NCBI GenBank assembly: GCA_964059195.1
Contig: CAXKWD010000006.1
Span: 132,662,539-132,726,538 of the forward strand
Length of the DNA: 64,000 nucleotides
Reading direction: 5' to 3'
From: Ectobius pallidus
Taxonomy: Eukaryota; Arthropoda; Insecta; Blattodea; Ectobiidae
The notes beneath the pieces are model-generated. The model searched no databases and was not told the DNA's origin. It saw nothing but the letters and a program-made list of their open reading frames with translations. Both the position numbers and the translations under genes were made by a program. The stretch's first letter is position 1. Each line of letters begins with the position of its first letter. Below, one piece after another: positions 45,223 through 57,340 of the stretch.

Positions 45223-46161
45223 CATGTTCATGCATTGACTATTAGTCAGTAAAATCTCTCTGCTACAAACAACCGACGGAATCACTTTCCACTACACATT
45301 TACCTCTTCTTTTATAGTCGTCTTACTATCATCGTCCCCAGCGGTGCTGTCTTTGAAGAGTTTTTTTTTTTTAATGCCGCGTGTTGAAGTGTTGTCATAT
45401 CTCAGTCAGAAACGTGAATCAAACAAACGTCAAAATATTTTATTAAATTACTACTGTTATTATATTGGCTTGGCAACAGCGTCTGCCACCTGCTTGGATT
45501 TGAGAGTGCAAACTTCTGCTTTCCCTTAGTAAACAATAATAAAATCCGGCAGAACACATAAGATAATGCCGACGTTTGACTCGCCGAGTGGGGACGATGA
45601 AAATAAGAACACTACAGGCTACGTTTACTGCAACAGTGGTCAAACTTTCTTCACAAAAAGTCACTTGAAACGATTGTAATGGGGGAAAAATGGAAAACCA
45701 CTTTGCTGGACACAATCATCCGCTCTTAAAATAATGCCACCTGTGGGTGAGACAGTACATACATATGTGTGTATATGTATTGTGTTGTACTCTATACTCT
45801 AATGTAAAATGTGTTCGCTCAAAGTGAGCAAAAAGTGAGTAGACATAGTGCGTATAGTGTATTAATTTAAGGGCAGCGTAAGAAATTCATATGCCGAAAT
45901 TGATTAGTTTTTCAAAATTATACTGTAGTAGTTTAAAAAACTTCAATTTCGGGAGTGGTTCCCTATATACCATAACCTTTAGAACACTTTGTAAATTCTT
46001 GATTTAAAAATAACACACTCTACAATAATATATTTTCCTGGACCATGCAAAATCGTTCTATCGAGAATTCACTGTATATCTCGTATAACTTCTGTGCTTG
46101 AATTTTTCCGCGTTGATTACTGTATGCACTGTGCATGTTCTTCCATCATTAAAATTTCCAG
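45223..46161. other. Non-coding stretch, nothing assigned
   Basis: Frames at 45344-45529 (plus) and 45443-45715 (minus) match no family. The end of this stretch is a possible splice-acceptor tract. Confidence 0.35.
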
Positions 46162-46236
46162 GCTTCTGCTACGATCACTTTAGAAGAGTTGGAGGCTCTC
46201 TTCATTGAAGAAGTGAAAATAAAGAAAGAGGAGTAA
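46162..46236 (+). CDS. Possible terminal exon (weak)
   Basis: A polypyrimidine-like tract ending TTTCCAG (46155-46161) precedes 25 codons to TAA at 46234-46236, reading ASATITLEELEALFIEEV followed by KIKKEE. The short, strongly acidic/basic helix-like composition is unlike the flanking AT-rich DNA. No other exon, poly-A signal or homology supports it, and an AG acceptor plus a 75-base open stretch occurs by chance often enough. The family is not recognised. Confidence 0.2.
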   Translation, partial: ASATITLEELEALFIEEVKIKKEE

Positions 46237-47436
46237 TGAAGAAACTGTAATTGGGATACAGTCCTTTCATAGTTAATTAAGATGTTCCGCATTCCCCGCA
46301 AGATATTTGAAAAAGAAAAACACGTTTCTTTTTAATTAAACCTATATATATGGAAACTCTTAAATACCAGCATATGCCAGACGAGACTGAAGTATTTTTA
46401 ATAGGTAACATCATTAAACTTCGGAAGCTCCAATTACAATCATTAGAAAAACATACTCTTGTCAATCCGAAGCTTGAAATGTTAACGAATTCATACAACT
46501 TTTCACTAACGAGCGTATTGCGATTTTATTTTTAATACTCGTACACAAGCTATTCATTTAAGACATTCCCGCTAGTGAAAAAGCATACATATTAGTTTCA
46601 TAATATTTATATTTAACTTTCATCTTTATTTTATCTTCTCCTTTCTTTTCTGCTATAATTTCTAGAGTGGCGTATAGACCATTACAAAAATATATGTATT
46701 ATATCTCCCGAGTGAGTGAACAGCAATAGAATGTTGTTTGTCAGTGTATCTCACAAAAGATTTAAAAATGAAAAATTCTATGAAGACTAAATTTATTTTT
46801 TAAATGAAGTATCCCACGAGGATGCGATGAGTTTATTATTATTATTATCATCATCATTATCATTATCATTACCATTATTATTCATTACGCCTACCATAAA
46901 TAACATACATTATTTTGAAATCTCATTGCTTAGGCCTATATAATTCTGAATGGAATGTCACTGAAATAGTTTGCATATGAATGTTCATTATGTAGGCTAT
47001 ACTCGAACTAAACAATTGTGTGAAACAATAATACGGGTATACCCATCAAAGTTCCGTATTTCCACAACTATGTCATTGATTCATAAGCTGTACAAAATGT
47101 AACACACAAATATGACATCAGACATGTAATATAGTAGATGTACAATCTAGCTCGGATTTTCAATAAGGAAAGAGCGGCATGTAAATATATGCCTTGTGTT
47201 AATCGCCCACTCCCGTCTCTAATACTAGGCATGGTCGAACTACTTGGTATTGCCATTATATTATATTAAATTGTTTGATATCAATATTGTGGATGGAAAC
47301 AGCCTGCCTGCAGCATCCTTTGTGGTTCGTCCTCCGACCCAGCCAGATTTTAAATCAATTTAAATGTGCATGACTAGAGCCTACTTTATTATGTAGCCCA
47401 TATTATGTTGTAGTGAATGTGGAAGTTTCATTGAAG
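46237..47436. other. Non-coding stretch with microsatellite
   Basis: Contains an (ATT)/(ATC) run at 46832-46883 and nothing else assignable. TAGGCCTA at 46931-46938. Confidence 0.4.
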
Positions 47437-47990
47437 GTATTTATTTATTATTATTTATTCTGTTAAGAATATACCAGGCTCATTGCCCAATTACAGCATT
47501 CTCTTATACTAATTACACCAGTTTTACAACACTAATATTAGCCTATATGTTTAATGTAATACTAATATGTTTAAACTAATACTACAACTAATAAAAACGT
47601 GGAAATTACACAATGTAGGGAACAGATCAAAACATAAATGTTATAATAGTTTTGGAGGAAACGAAAGACTTAAGTAAAGAAAATGACTTGGAGCGTATTT
47701 TAAATGTCACTTTTTAATTATTCCTTTTTTAAAGTTTTCAAATTTTTATCACAGATATTTTTAAATCGCTTATTGTTAGCATTAAATATATCTATATTAC
47801 CAATTTTATGCAATTGATTGTGTAGACGGAGCACATTATAAAGAGGAGAATTATTATGGGAGTATACTATCTCTAGTGTAGTACACCTTCACTGACCTCT
47901 TTAATGAAAGTCGATTATTGATCCCAAGTTTTTTCAAACAATACACATTCACTAGGGATGGTGCACCGTCGCTAGTTTTTGTATACCTTC
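47437..47990 (-). mobile_element. Probable LINE 3' portion (minus)
   Basis: Starts at a (TTTATTTATTA) tail (47441-47460) followed by GAATATACCAGGCTCATTGC. This layout matches the other minus-strand LINE ends at 56570 and 59101 (short A/T tandem tail, then a GGC.CATTGCC-like block, then a long AT-rich UTR). No coding remnant is readable with confidence. Classification rests on layout. Confidence 0.35.
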
Positions 47991-48458
47991 ACCACCTCGA
48001 GGTAGGGAATGTGAACCAGTGACCAGTATACTGCAATAATAAAACACAGTCATGTTTCGGAAATACAATTTTATTTATTACATGAGAAAAGTCAGATTTG
48101 AACAGAGAAATCATTTTTGCACGACTTAACTAATTAGTTGTACTTACGAATGTTGTTGCCGTAGATCGTAAGTTGACATTCCCACACGCAGTCGTGTTGC
48201 TATGTGCGGTAAGAGTTTCCGTGCGGAAAGAATTTACTTACGCCACACCTCATAATACAAGCCTCTATGGACAAGGCCCCCAGGACAAATATTCGGTTCC
48301 CATAAACAACAACAAATGCGAATCACTTTCTGAAATAAACATCTATCTTCAATAATGTATATACATAATATTTTCAGGTAATATCTCAATTAATTTTAAT
48401 AAATTGATATAAATAATCATCGTGCAAAAAATAGCATGCAATAGGCCTAGGCCTACTC
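47991..48458. other. Non-coding stretch, nothing assigned
   Basis: No gene. Two overlapping TAGGCCTA octamers sit at 48442-48455, just before the hairpin. Confidence 0.35.
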
Positions 48459-48561
48459 GTGCCGTAAGTGCATAACGGATCTCGGAAAATTGAAAAAACT
48501 CGGCGCGAGCGCCTCGTTTTTTCAAACTTTTTCCTCGATCCGTATGCATCGCTTACGGCAC
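48459..48561. repeat. 103-bp near-palindrome
   Basis: The outer stem GTGCCGTAAGTGCATAACGG pairs with CCGTATGCATCGCTTACGGC plus C. The stem continues through GATC and, after mismatched AAAA/TTTT flanks, TTGAAAAAACTCGGCGC pairs with GCGCCTCGTTTTTTCAA-type sequence around a GC-rich centre at about 48505-48513. It could be a foldback MITE or a hairpin from an inverted duplication. No target duplication seen. Confidence 0.88.
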
Positions 48562-49616
48562 TTGTATCGCAATATACTATTGTTGCACTGAAAGTCGCAT
48601 TTAAGTTTTGCATTTTTGTTTGACCATACTGTAATACGCTTAATACATATGACGAAATTGTATCATGATGACATTCATTTCCACACTGATTTCCATTTCG
48701 AAACTGGTGTGGTATCGATTATTATCGAACATGGAACGATCTTGAGACCTGAGCTCATAAACTTTCCTAAGAAAGAGCAATGATTATACTTTACAGCTTA
48801 AGACTGAGGAATGGATTGTATTTTAACGTTGCATGAAAACTATTACAAGAAATAGCAATTAACCGCTCCAGATAAATGTTTAAAACGGAAAGTAAAAATA
48901 TATGGTTGGGAAAAAAGAACAGAAGTGGAATGAGCGGGCGTCGTATACCATCTGTAAATTGGATGGGCAGGTTTGAAGTAAGTCTATGAACTGTTGAATC
49001 AATGAGGACCAAAAGATAACATCATATTGCTAATGAATGCTAACTAAGAACAACTGCTGGGGAGGTATTAAGAAACCTGTGGTTCTATCTTGTTGAGTTA
49101 CTTTCTCCATTCTAAGTTCCCTATGCTCATTGAGTTAGAATTAAAATATTTTAAAATAATAGCGTAATATGTATTTTTTGTGACCACTTTTACTGAGCAA
49201 AGATCGTTTTGTGAACCGTTTTGAACGATCTTGAGAATTAAATACTATTACAATCTTATATAGGTCTTTTTATAATTAACATTAACTGTTTTTTTAATGA
49301 TTTTTTATTTGATTGTAATAAAAAAGTTTATAAAACCATGACTACAAAATTGTATTTTTGATTAAACTAGCCTTCAGACCTTAAAAAAATTCAAAGGTTT
49401 TCACCATGTAGAATCGTGTTTTCAACTAATGTTTTCCAATTGAACGCTTTCTTAAAAGGCTTATTCACATATTCGTTTTTTAATGTCTCTATCTCACATC
49501 CAGTTCTATTCCTTTTGATAATAGAATAAAAGAAACATGGTGTTTTGATTTTGGAAATCACATTTTATGAAATGCCTTTAACCGTGTTGCTTCGTAACCG
49601 TTTAACCAGTTTTGCT
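48562..49616. other. Non-coding stretch, nothing assigned
   Basis: AT-rich DNA without domain-bearing frames. Confidence 0.35.
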
Positions 49617-49720
49617 TTCTCTCTCTCTCTCCCGCTCTCTCTCTCCCCCTCTCTCTCTCTCCCGCTCTCTCCCCCCTCTCTCTCTCTCCCTCTCTCTCTC
49701 TCTCCCCCCCTCTCTCTCTC
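49617..49720. repeat. (CT)n microsatellite
   Basis: CT dinucleotides with periodic CCC and CCG interruptions. The Ser/Leu/Pro-rich frames across it (49545-49784, 49612-50040) are low-complexity artefacts. Confidence 0.95.
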
Positions 49721-51575
49721 GGAGTGGAAATCCTGTGAACAAATCTGTGATTTTTTTTCTCTCTGTCTTCATCGGCATCTATAATTTGAATAACTTAAAT
49801 AAATTATTCTGTTTTATTAATGTTATCTTTCCAGAAGTTGTTAAGAACCTTTTTGTTACTTACTGTACGTATAGTTCTAATTTCAGGTTCGTATATCTGA
49901 AATTGAAATTAACACTAGATTGTTTTTGCGGATGTACTAGCAAGCATCCGAAATGTTGGTTAGAAAAACACGAAACACCATTAACTCTTTTGATTAAAAT
50001 TTTAGTTTTCCTTGTACAATATTTTCATTTTCTGACTTGAATGTTATATTGTCCTGCATTTATTTCAATTCGATAATTCCATTGCATTAACTTTAAGAGC
50101 GTAGGCCTAGTTCTTTTTGTTTCGTATTTGAACAAATTTGAGACCTTTTCTCTATCCTCTATAACCTAAAAAATAGAGGATCCTGTCAACATTTGTGATA
50201 TGTGTTGATAGTCGTGTAAATCTGTGCATCCATCAGCAAGAAGAAATTAATTAGACTACACTTCCTCCATACAAGCACATGACACCATGCTATCCTCAGA
50301 TTGAGAATCTATACCCTAATCCTATCAGTGAGTTCAATCAATCATCAAGCGATAATGTGTGAAAACAAACTCAGCCCGCAAGTTCAGACAGCTCCTAACG
50401 GCAGGTGCACTTAGAAAACTCGCTCTTTTTTTTCCCTTCCCTTACAGAACATTGGTGCCCACTAGTGTGCCGAATCAATCAATGCCTTCCACAATAGGAA
50501 TGAATTGTGATTGCAGATTTCCTTCCATTCTTCAATGCTCAACGCGTTTTCACTTGCGGTTTTTTTACTCTCCTCTCCCGTCTTACACTTTTTTCTTTCT
50601 TCTCTTTTCTGTAGAGTTCTGCTAAGATATATCTTCACTTGGTATTGATTTACACTGTGAGAACTTGAGCGGACTTTATTGCAATCTTTATTCGTCGGGA
50701 GATAATGGGCCTGCCACTCTTTACGTTGCCTATGGTACTCACTCTTTATATAGGATGCTTTTCTCCAGCAGTATACCTAACTGAATGTGTCCCAGTCGGC
50801 TCCAAATTAAGTCTATCCCAACTCCTCGAGTCCGACAAAAGCTTGGTACAGTCAGGTCCCTTGTCTTCCCCTCTTTGTGCAAACTTTCCCCCAGTAACTT
50901 CTGGGTTTATACCACACTTGAAGTCTTATAACCACTTGAGAAAAGTACATATATATTAAGCTTACTCCGCACTCGTAAGTTGAGCCTGGGAAAGCAAAAC
51001 TGGAGCAACTTGCTGCAAGTCCGAGATAATGTGAAACTTTTCTGTGGAAGAGTGTGTACTGGCGAAGAATTTTTATTCTTTAAGAAACCGAATTACAGTT
51101 TAAAGTAGTACTTCTACTGATAAAAGCTTCGAAACAGTGCTGTCGTAAAGGGAATATCCTCAAACGACTTATAAAGATAACACTTTATCTTCATTTAAAA
51201 AAAAACTGTTAAAATATTAGAGCGGGAGAAATATATAGTAAGTCTGTTCATTACCATTGTAGACTTAATCATAATTTAATGTAGAAGTTATTTAAAAATA
51301 GTGGTTCCAGGATTGCTTGGCATGAATGTCTAGACTGGGTTCGTACAATTTATATGCGACAGTCATTTTCTTCTTCAACACCAATTCATTTGTCGAATAT
51401 TTTAAAGGAAATTTTAACCCTAATTCATATCATCATCATTCCTTCAGATCAGCTTCTCTTAACTTGTTCCCACAGTAGAGATTCCCTTATGCATATCTGA
51501 TCTCGAAATCTGTCTATAAATCTTTTCAGTTAGTCAAAACAGAAAAATAACGTAGGCCTACAAGAAATGTATATA

Positions 51576-51618
<43 letters not shown>

Positions 51619-52990
51619 TCGAATTTTATTGAATTGGTGGGCTGCTGTGATTGTTATTGCCTTTTGTTCCTCCGTTGAGCATCGCATAATTTTTGTTTGC
51701 GAGTTACGGTAACTGTTCATCAGATCCCATGTCAGTGAATTCTTTGCAGGAAGATTTATCACCGGTTGGGTCCAGTATTCTAAAATAGGCTACTATGCAA
51801 TAAAAGCTACTTATAGACTAATTTAGATTTAAAAAGGGTGGGGCTCTTGATGCTCAGGAAAGGTAATTGTAACTTAAAGAAAATATTTCGTCAGCTCATG
51901 ATGGATAGGCCTGTGTTTTCTCTCATTTTATAACATTTCTAATTTTGCAGTATACGTTTGATTTCTGCATATTTTTCTATGTATGTTTTTACTTACATTT
52001 AATTACAGTTTTGGTTGGAATGAGCACTGAAAGCATGAATAGATCTCGTACCAAACCAAATTTTACATATCAAATTTCATGAATATATTCGTTAAGCACC
52101 CCTGCAGAAAGGTTACATGTTCTAGAATTCTATGAAGAACAAGCCTCTAATAACACGTATAAGTCTGGGGGCTCCATGGAGACAAGACTAATTTGAAAGA
52201 AGATGATACTTCATTCTATGGAAATGTTTCCATAATAATCTATTTAAATTTGTACAAGGGATTCACTATACTGAATTATCAGGTGTCATTTTTACAGAAT
52301 AAGTTTCACAATTGAAATCTGATAAGGCATGTAGTATACGGTTTTCTAGAATTCTATGCTAAACTGCCAACTAACAAAATGCTCGGTTGGTTAGAAAGTA
52401 AATTGAAATTTGAAGCAAAATTTTATTCAGCCCGTATGGAATACATATGTTATTATAATACTTTGCCATTCTCTATTTTTCGAGTTCATGTTTTATTTAT
52501 TCATATCACATGCAGGCCTATATAATATTTTTCTTGTAACTGATAGATTTATTAACTGTATACAGCATAGTATTACAACATTGTCTTCAGCGATATATCA
52601 AGTTAATATATTTCTATTGAGCTTTTTCATCTTAAAAGCAATTATTACGATTTACAGCTTCATCTGTTTTCCTATTGTCCCCAGTGGTGGGGTTAGGGCT
52701 TCCAAGTGGAGGTTTCTGTTACTGCCTAGGTGAATTTTGTTACGCTTCTTTTCCGAGAGAGGGCAGAGTGACAGGTGAGTTATTATGTTTAGCTTACCAG
52801 TAAATCATAATGAGAATGTTACAAATGTAATTTTGATTTGATAGCCTATATAAAACGTGGTACAAACTTGCCATACGCCTTAAGAATAACATACATTATA
52901 CATAACGTAACGTAAAAGAGTATCTATGCACCAGGAGAATGAGATTTATTTTTCATATACTGACCCCAATTCGTATGTTTAGTGTATACA
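49721..52990. other. Non-coding stretch, nothing assigned
   Basis: Includes an (AAT)n run at about 51577-51615. Frames at 50359-50625, 50705-50959 and 52410-52733 show no recognised domain. TAGGCCTA at 50102 and 51553. Confidence 0.35.
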
Positions 52991-52994
52991 GAGG

Positions 52995-53280
52995 CCCTTA
53001 GCCTTTAACTTAACTCCGTGGTGCTACATCCCTATTGGCGATAGGGCCTAACAGATGCAGATTGCAGGATTGGGAACATGTGATCAGCATGAAGACACCC
53101 ACGGCAGTTAATTATGGTTTTCTTCATCGAAACCGCTACTTCTTAATCAAGTAGTCCTCAGTTTGAATCACGAGGATGAGTGCACAGCGTTTCAGACCTC
53201 CCTACCTCAGAAAAATCTGAGGTACCTGAGGATCCATAGCCATCGAAGCTGCCAGTTCCAGCTGAATTCGATTTCCTTTA
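52995..53280 (+). mobile_element. Possible SINE-like repeat
   Basis: CCGTGGTGCTACATCCCTATTG, shortened here to its core GTGGTGCTACATCCCTATTG, GATAGGGCCTAACAGATGC and ATGTGATCAGCATGAAGACA resemble a body I associate with insect SINEs. It is followed by CAGTTTGAATCACGAGGATG (a weak B-box-like spot near 53163). No target duplication or tail found. Confidence 0.35.
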
Positions 53281-53539
53281 AATTACGCAAATTTAAACTA
53301 AAAACGTAAGACGACATTTACACATAATTTACTAACATAACCTTGAGCTCCAAATAGAATTCCAATTATTCCATCTTGCCATATATGAATAAAACAGTAG
53401 GCCTTGTAATATCGATAGATCTTTTACCCGTCTACAAGTTATGTAACAATTCTTAAACCCTTAAACGTTGGATTCCAAATCGTGTAATCCAAGACCCGGC
53501 ATCAGTTGGCTGAGGACTGCAATTTAACATCATGTAATG

Positions 53540-53790
53540 CAGCGTTTCTCAACCTTTTTGAACCCGAGGACCCCTAAAATGTCTAAAAAAATTTACGGAC
53601 CCCTAATTTAAAATCCCATTTTTAAAAGAAGGCCTATATTCTTAATATTTGGGGTATTAATTATAGGTCATTATAACGAAATATGTGAAAATTCTTTACT
53701 TCCCACTTGCTTTCTGATATTTTTTAATTATGTCTGCGGACCATCTGCACCATCTTCGCGGACCATAGGACCATAGGTTGAGAAACGCTG
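53540..53790. mobile_element. Non-autonomous hAT element (251 bp)
   Basis: The ends CAGCGTTTCTCAACCT are perfectly inverted over 16 bases, and a perfect 8-bp target duplication ATGTAATG flanks them (53532-53539 and 53791-53798). The interior carries GGACCCCTAA and GCGGACC subterminal blocks. No transposase. Confidence 0.93.
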
Positions 53791-53798
53791 ATGTAATG

Positions 53799-55446
53799 GA
53801 AACAGTTTTACTATAAATAAATTATAATTCTTAAATAATTGATCCCTTAGAGATATCGCTGTTTTCATAATTCTATGACATCTGTTATTTTTCAGTAATT
53901 CATAATGCATTGTAAAACATAATGTTAATAGATTTATAAAGTATGGTATTACATTTTAATGTTGAACTGATTTATCTTAGCTGTAATGTCAGTAATCTTT
54001 TTCCAGACCAAATTGTGTAGCAGATCTCAAGCCTAACAAAAGTTACACACCCCTGGAGAGGCCAGGCATCGGTTGGCAGAGTACGTGTTCTTGAACTTTA
54101 TGCAAAACAAGCAACTAATAACACAAATTAAAAAAAGAGACTCGGTGGACAGGAAACAAATTTGAAATAAGATAATAAGTCAGACCCTGATTAACGTTTC
54201 CGTATAATTCTATTTAAAACTGCTCCGTTGAACATTGCAGAACTTTTTGTCGTAAACTGTGTAAGCTACGGTAGAGATTCACCAAGCTCTTTTTATATGT
54301 CCACTGTCCAGCAAGCACGAGAGAATGAACGAGGGGGATACTAGGAAGATAAAACATACGATGTTTTAGGAACTGGTAAACTGTGTTTGTTTCAATGCGG
54401 TGGTCATTCGGAGCTTGAAGGCGGAAACGGATATTCTAACTTCCCGAAACGAAAAGACATGTACGGTGTTTGTTTTTATCGGGAAGAACAACATTAGAAG
54501 CCAACATATTTTATCTGCTCTAAATATGTGTTGTCACGGCTGGTACTGTTGCTTAGTACAAGAAGCATAGAATACACAAGTCATTTATTTCGTGCCCTCG
54601 CGGTCTTCTTTTATATTCAGAGAGCATATAACTTTGGTTGGTAACATTAATTTCCTATTCCATAGCTTTAAAAAAAGTCATTTTGCTGACTTTCCAAGCT
54701 TGTTCTCCCTGTTCTGAATAAAATCAACGAGCAACTTTACACAAATAAGGTGTTCCAGTTGTCGGTTTACAGAAAAGTTCTGAACATAATATTTCAACTC
54801 ACAAGTACTGTGTTGAATATAAAGTGCGGTACTTGTGTTATACCATCCGTATTTTGTTTCGCAAATTAATTAATCCATCTACTCTTCTCTTTTGGTAGTC
54901 AACATGGCTGCTAACTTGAAATTCATATTGACTTTGGTTCCAATCCGATTTGCTGGTATATTTTTTAACCGGAAAAATTCCTACAGGATAGGAGAGCCGT
55001 CATATAGTAGTTATTGGGTTACCATATTCCACCATAAATAACTAGCCTAGTAAATAGCTAAGTGCACGATTGTACAGACATCGTATTATATCTCTGCCGG
55101 TCTGTCAAATGACTATTTCCTGGTAGGAGAAGAGATTCTACTAGCGTGCACAAAAACATGTCTTAAATTTACAACGGGCAGCAGATTTGAGCTCTGACAA
55201 GCAATGACTAGAAAGGGAACTGGATGTCTTTTGTATTGGAATACACGGACTACCTGCTCCTTGTAACAAAATTCCAACGGTCGGCGAGAGGCACAGATAT
55301 ATATGATTGTAACTTATTTCTTAATAAAATTATCTAGATTTTAGAGAGTGTTCATTTCAAACTCTATATGTCATATAATTTAATTATTACCTGTATTCCG
55401 CATGAGGGAGGAAAGACATATCTAAAAAAATGTTGACTGGGAGACC
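53799..55446. other. Non-coding stretch, nothing assigned
   Basis: No gene or repeat terminus recognised until the LINE tail at 55447. Confidence 0.35.
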
Positions 55447-55593
55447 CGAAGACCTAGACGTAGGTGGGAGGGCAATATTGGGATAGAATTAAGAGAAGTA
55501 GGATTTGAGAGGGATGGTTGGATGGAGTTAGCACAGAATAGGGATCAAAGGCATCCTCAGGTAAGCGCGGCAATGAACCTTCGGGTTCCATAA
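55447..55593 (+). pseudogene. LINE ORF2 extreme C-terminus
   Basis: 49 codons to TAA at 55591-55593: RRPRRRWEGNIGIELREVG, FERDGWMELAQNRDQ, then AAMNLRVP. The pattern 'GRPRRRWxDNIxxDLRExG...W..LAQDRxxWR' followed by 'MNLRVP' ends the ORF2 of a widespread insect LINE group. One frameshift lies just upstream (the GRP of the motif is in another frame). Any 3' UTR after 55594 is unrecognisable. Confidence 0.85.
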
Positions 55594-55599
55594 AATAGA

Positions 55600-56515
55600 T
55601 AATATTCCCTTAACTTGCTTAGGAATTGTCTGTTGCCATTGAGTAAGTAGGCGTAAGTTTATATTTATGTAGATTTATGTCTAGTTAAATTATAAAAATG
55701 CACTTTTTAAAAAATGAAACGTATTTTTAATTTTATGCAAATTGTTTTATTTTATTTTGTTAGTCTATACGACAGTAAATTACATGTTTCATTTGTTTAA
55801 TGTTAATATTTGTAGACATAAATAAAGGTTTCGTCAGTTACTACTAAGGATTAAACTAGGATTACAGTTTAACTATTATTGAAAATACAGTGAGCAGAGA
55901 ATCATTAAGAACATATTATTACATTAAGAATATATTACACTGCATTACGATAATCATTATAGATACAAAAGTTGGTATAACAGATTTTTAACCATAACTT
56001 CAACATTTGAACTAAGAAAATGCTAACTAATATTACTGTTTAGAACTGTAAACTTCTTTCCGCTTGTTCACCATCACATGCATAGTTGCGTGTCTCCGAT
56101 TATGAGAAATAAACATGTGGGCGTAAATAATGGTGGTAGATCATCCGACCGAATGTACACTTAATTGCACGGAAACTTTCCGATGCTCCTGGTGTTTTCT
56201 AGTGTTTTTCTTCATGTAAAGTTGGCATTAAATCTCGGTATCATCTGTATTCCACACCAGCCCTGGGTGACCCAATCTCTCTTATTGGTCCGAACACACG
56301 TATTAGCCTATGGACAACACCCAGGCCTAGATGTGCGGTGAAATGGGGTGGATTATGGGAACATTTTATTTCAGTAACTGGAGGGCGTTCCTCATTCTTG
56401 TTCTATGGTGCTGTTAAGAGCACGCACATATATGTGTCTCATAGTTTTTTTATTTTATTTATTTATTTATACTTTATTTATTTTTTATTCAATGCAAAAT
56501 ACTCGCTTTCGTTTT
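55600..56515. other. Non-coding stretch, nothing assigned
   Basis: No feature recognised; a TTTATTTATT-rich patch lies near 56445-56490. Confidence 0.35.
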
Positions 56516-56566
56516 TCAGGATCGAACCCAGTACTTGACTTACTACTTTCGGCACGGGTGTAGAAA
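56516..56566 (-). mobile_element. Possible tRNA-SINE fragment
   Basis: The minus strand contains GTACTGGGTTCGATCC (B-box-like) preceded by CACCCGTGCCGAAAGTAG. Only the 3' half of a tRNA-like unit is present. Confidence 0.3.
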
Positions 56567-56872
56567 CTTAAAATGTTTATTTATTTATTGTATCTCCAAA
56601 TCTTTATGAACCCTTTATGCCAGAAAAGGCATGTTAGGGGTATAGCTTACTCAGCAATATATACAGTAAAATATAGAATATTAATTACATATGGTAGTGA
56701 ATATATGTTAGATACTGCATAAAATGATTATAATAAAATTAAGATCAGATCAGATCATCCAACATAGCACCAGTCGACCTTCAGCGGAGAATAAGGGAGC
56801 TGCTTCCCTAGAAACTAGTCCTACGTAAATTATGTAAGTGGAGCAATAAGTGTTTTTATTCTTTGACTCATT

Positions 56873-57320
56873 TTAATTATAATAACATTGCTTCGTGAAA
56901 ATGTTTTGACACATAGAAATTTCGTCACAATCTTCAAAAAGCAAATTTAGCTGGAGTCTTTTTGTTTCGAACATAGGACATTGCTTCATGAAAATGCTTT
57001 TTGTTTCGAACATAGGACATTGCTTCGTGAAAATGTTTTGACACATGGAAATTTCGTCACAATCTTCAAAAAGCAAATTTAGCTGGAGTCTTTTTGTTTC
57101 GAACATAGGACAATCGAACAAAACATGTTTTACAGTTAGTATGAATTCCTGACACAATTATAACCACTATCTGGAATAATATGAAATCGTAAAAAATAAC
57201 TCCCAATTTTCCATGGCCTGTCATAAATTGCGTTAAAATAAAATTTAGTGTATATATTTTAACATTTAGCCGAAACTGGACTATAGGGAAGAAAAGTTCT
57301 TTAGTCAAGTCGCCATTTGT
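56873..57320 (-). pseudogene. LINE ORF2 C-terminus with internal triplication
   Basis: Across frame changes the minus strand reads LNFILTQFMTGHGKLG, SYFLRFHIIPDSGYNCV, then LTVKHVLFDCPMFETKRLQL. 'FLTGHGxFGSYLxRFxI' followed by Cys...H-V-L-F-D-C-P is the zinc-knuckle-like end of an insect LINE ORF2. The segment CPMFETKRLQLNLLFEDCDE through IFTKQ is then repeated. Lengths are 93, 39 and 93 bases, all multiples of three, keeping one open frame of 94 codons. Confidence 0.75.
56887..57111 (-). repeat. 93/39/93-bp in-frame tandem repeat
   Basis: Units 56887-56979 and 57019-57111 are nearly identical. The middle unit 56980-57018 is the same sequence with 54 bases missing. Boundaries fall at ATTGCTTCRTGAAAATG. 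Confidence 0.92.
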
Positions 57321-57340
57321 ACTTTTTATCCAAATGCCAA

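Larger units (their letters stand above)
56570..57340 (-). mobile_element. LINE 3' fragment, minus strand
   Basis: The coding tail (57320 down to 56873) is followed by ~300 bases of UTR and an (AATAAATA) tail at about 56576-56592. 5'-truncated. Confidence 0.6.

Noticed and set aside
49545..50040. Two overlapping Ser/Leu/Pro-rich frames
   Set aside because: Produced by translation of the (CT)n microsatellite.
50705..50959. 84-codon plus frame starting MGLPLFTLPMVLTLYIGCF
   Set aside because: The N-terminus looks hydrophobic like a signal peptide, but there is no family match, splice context or conservation evidence.
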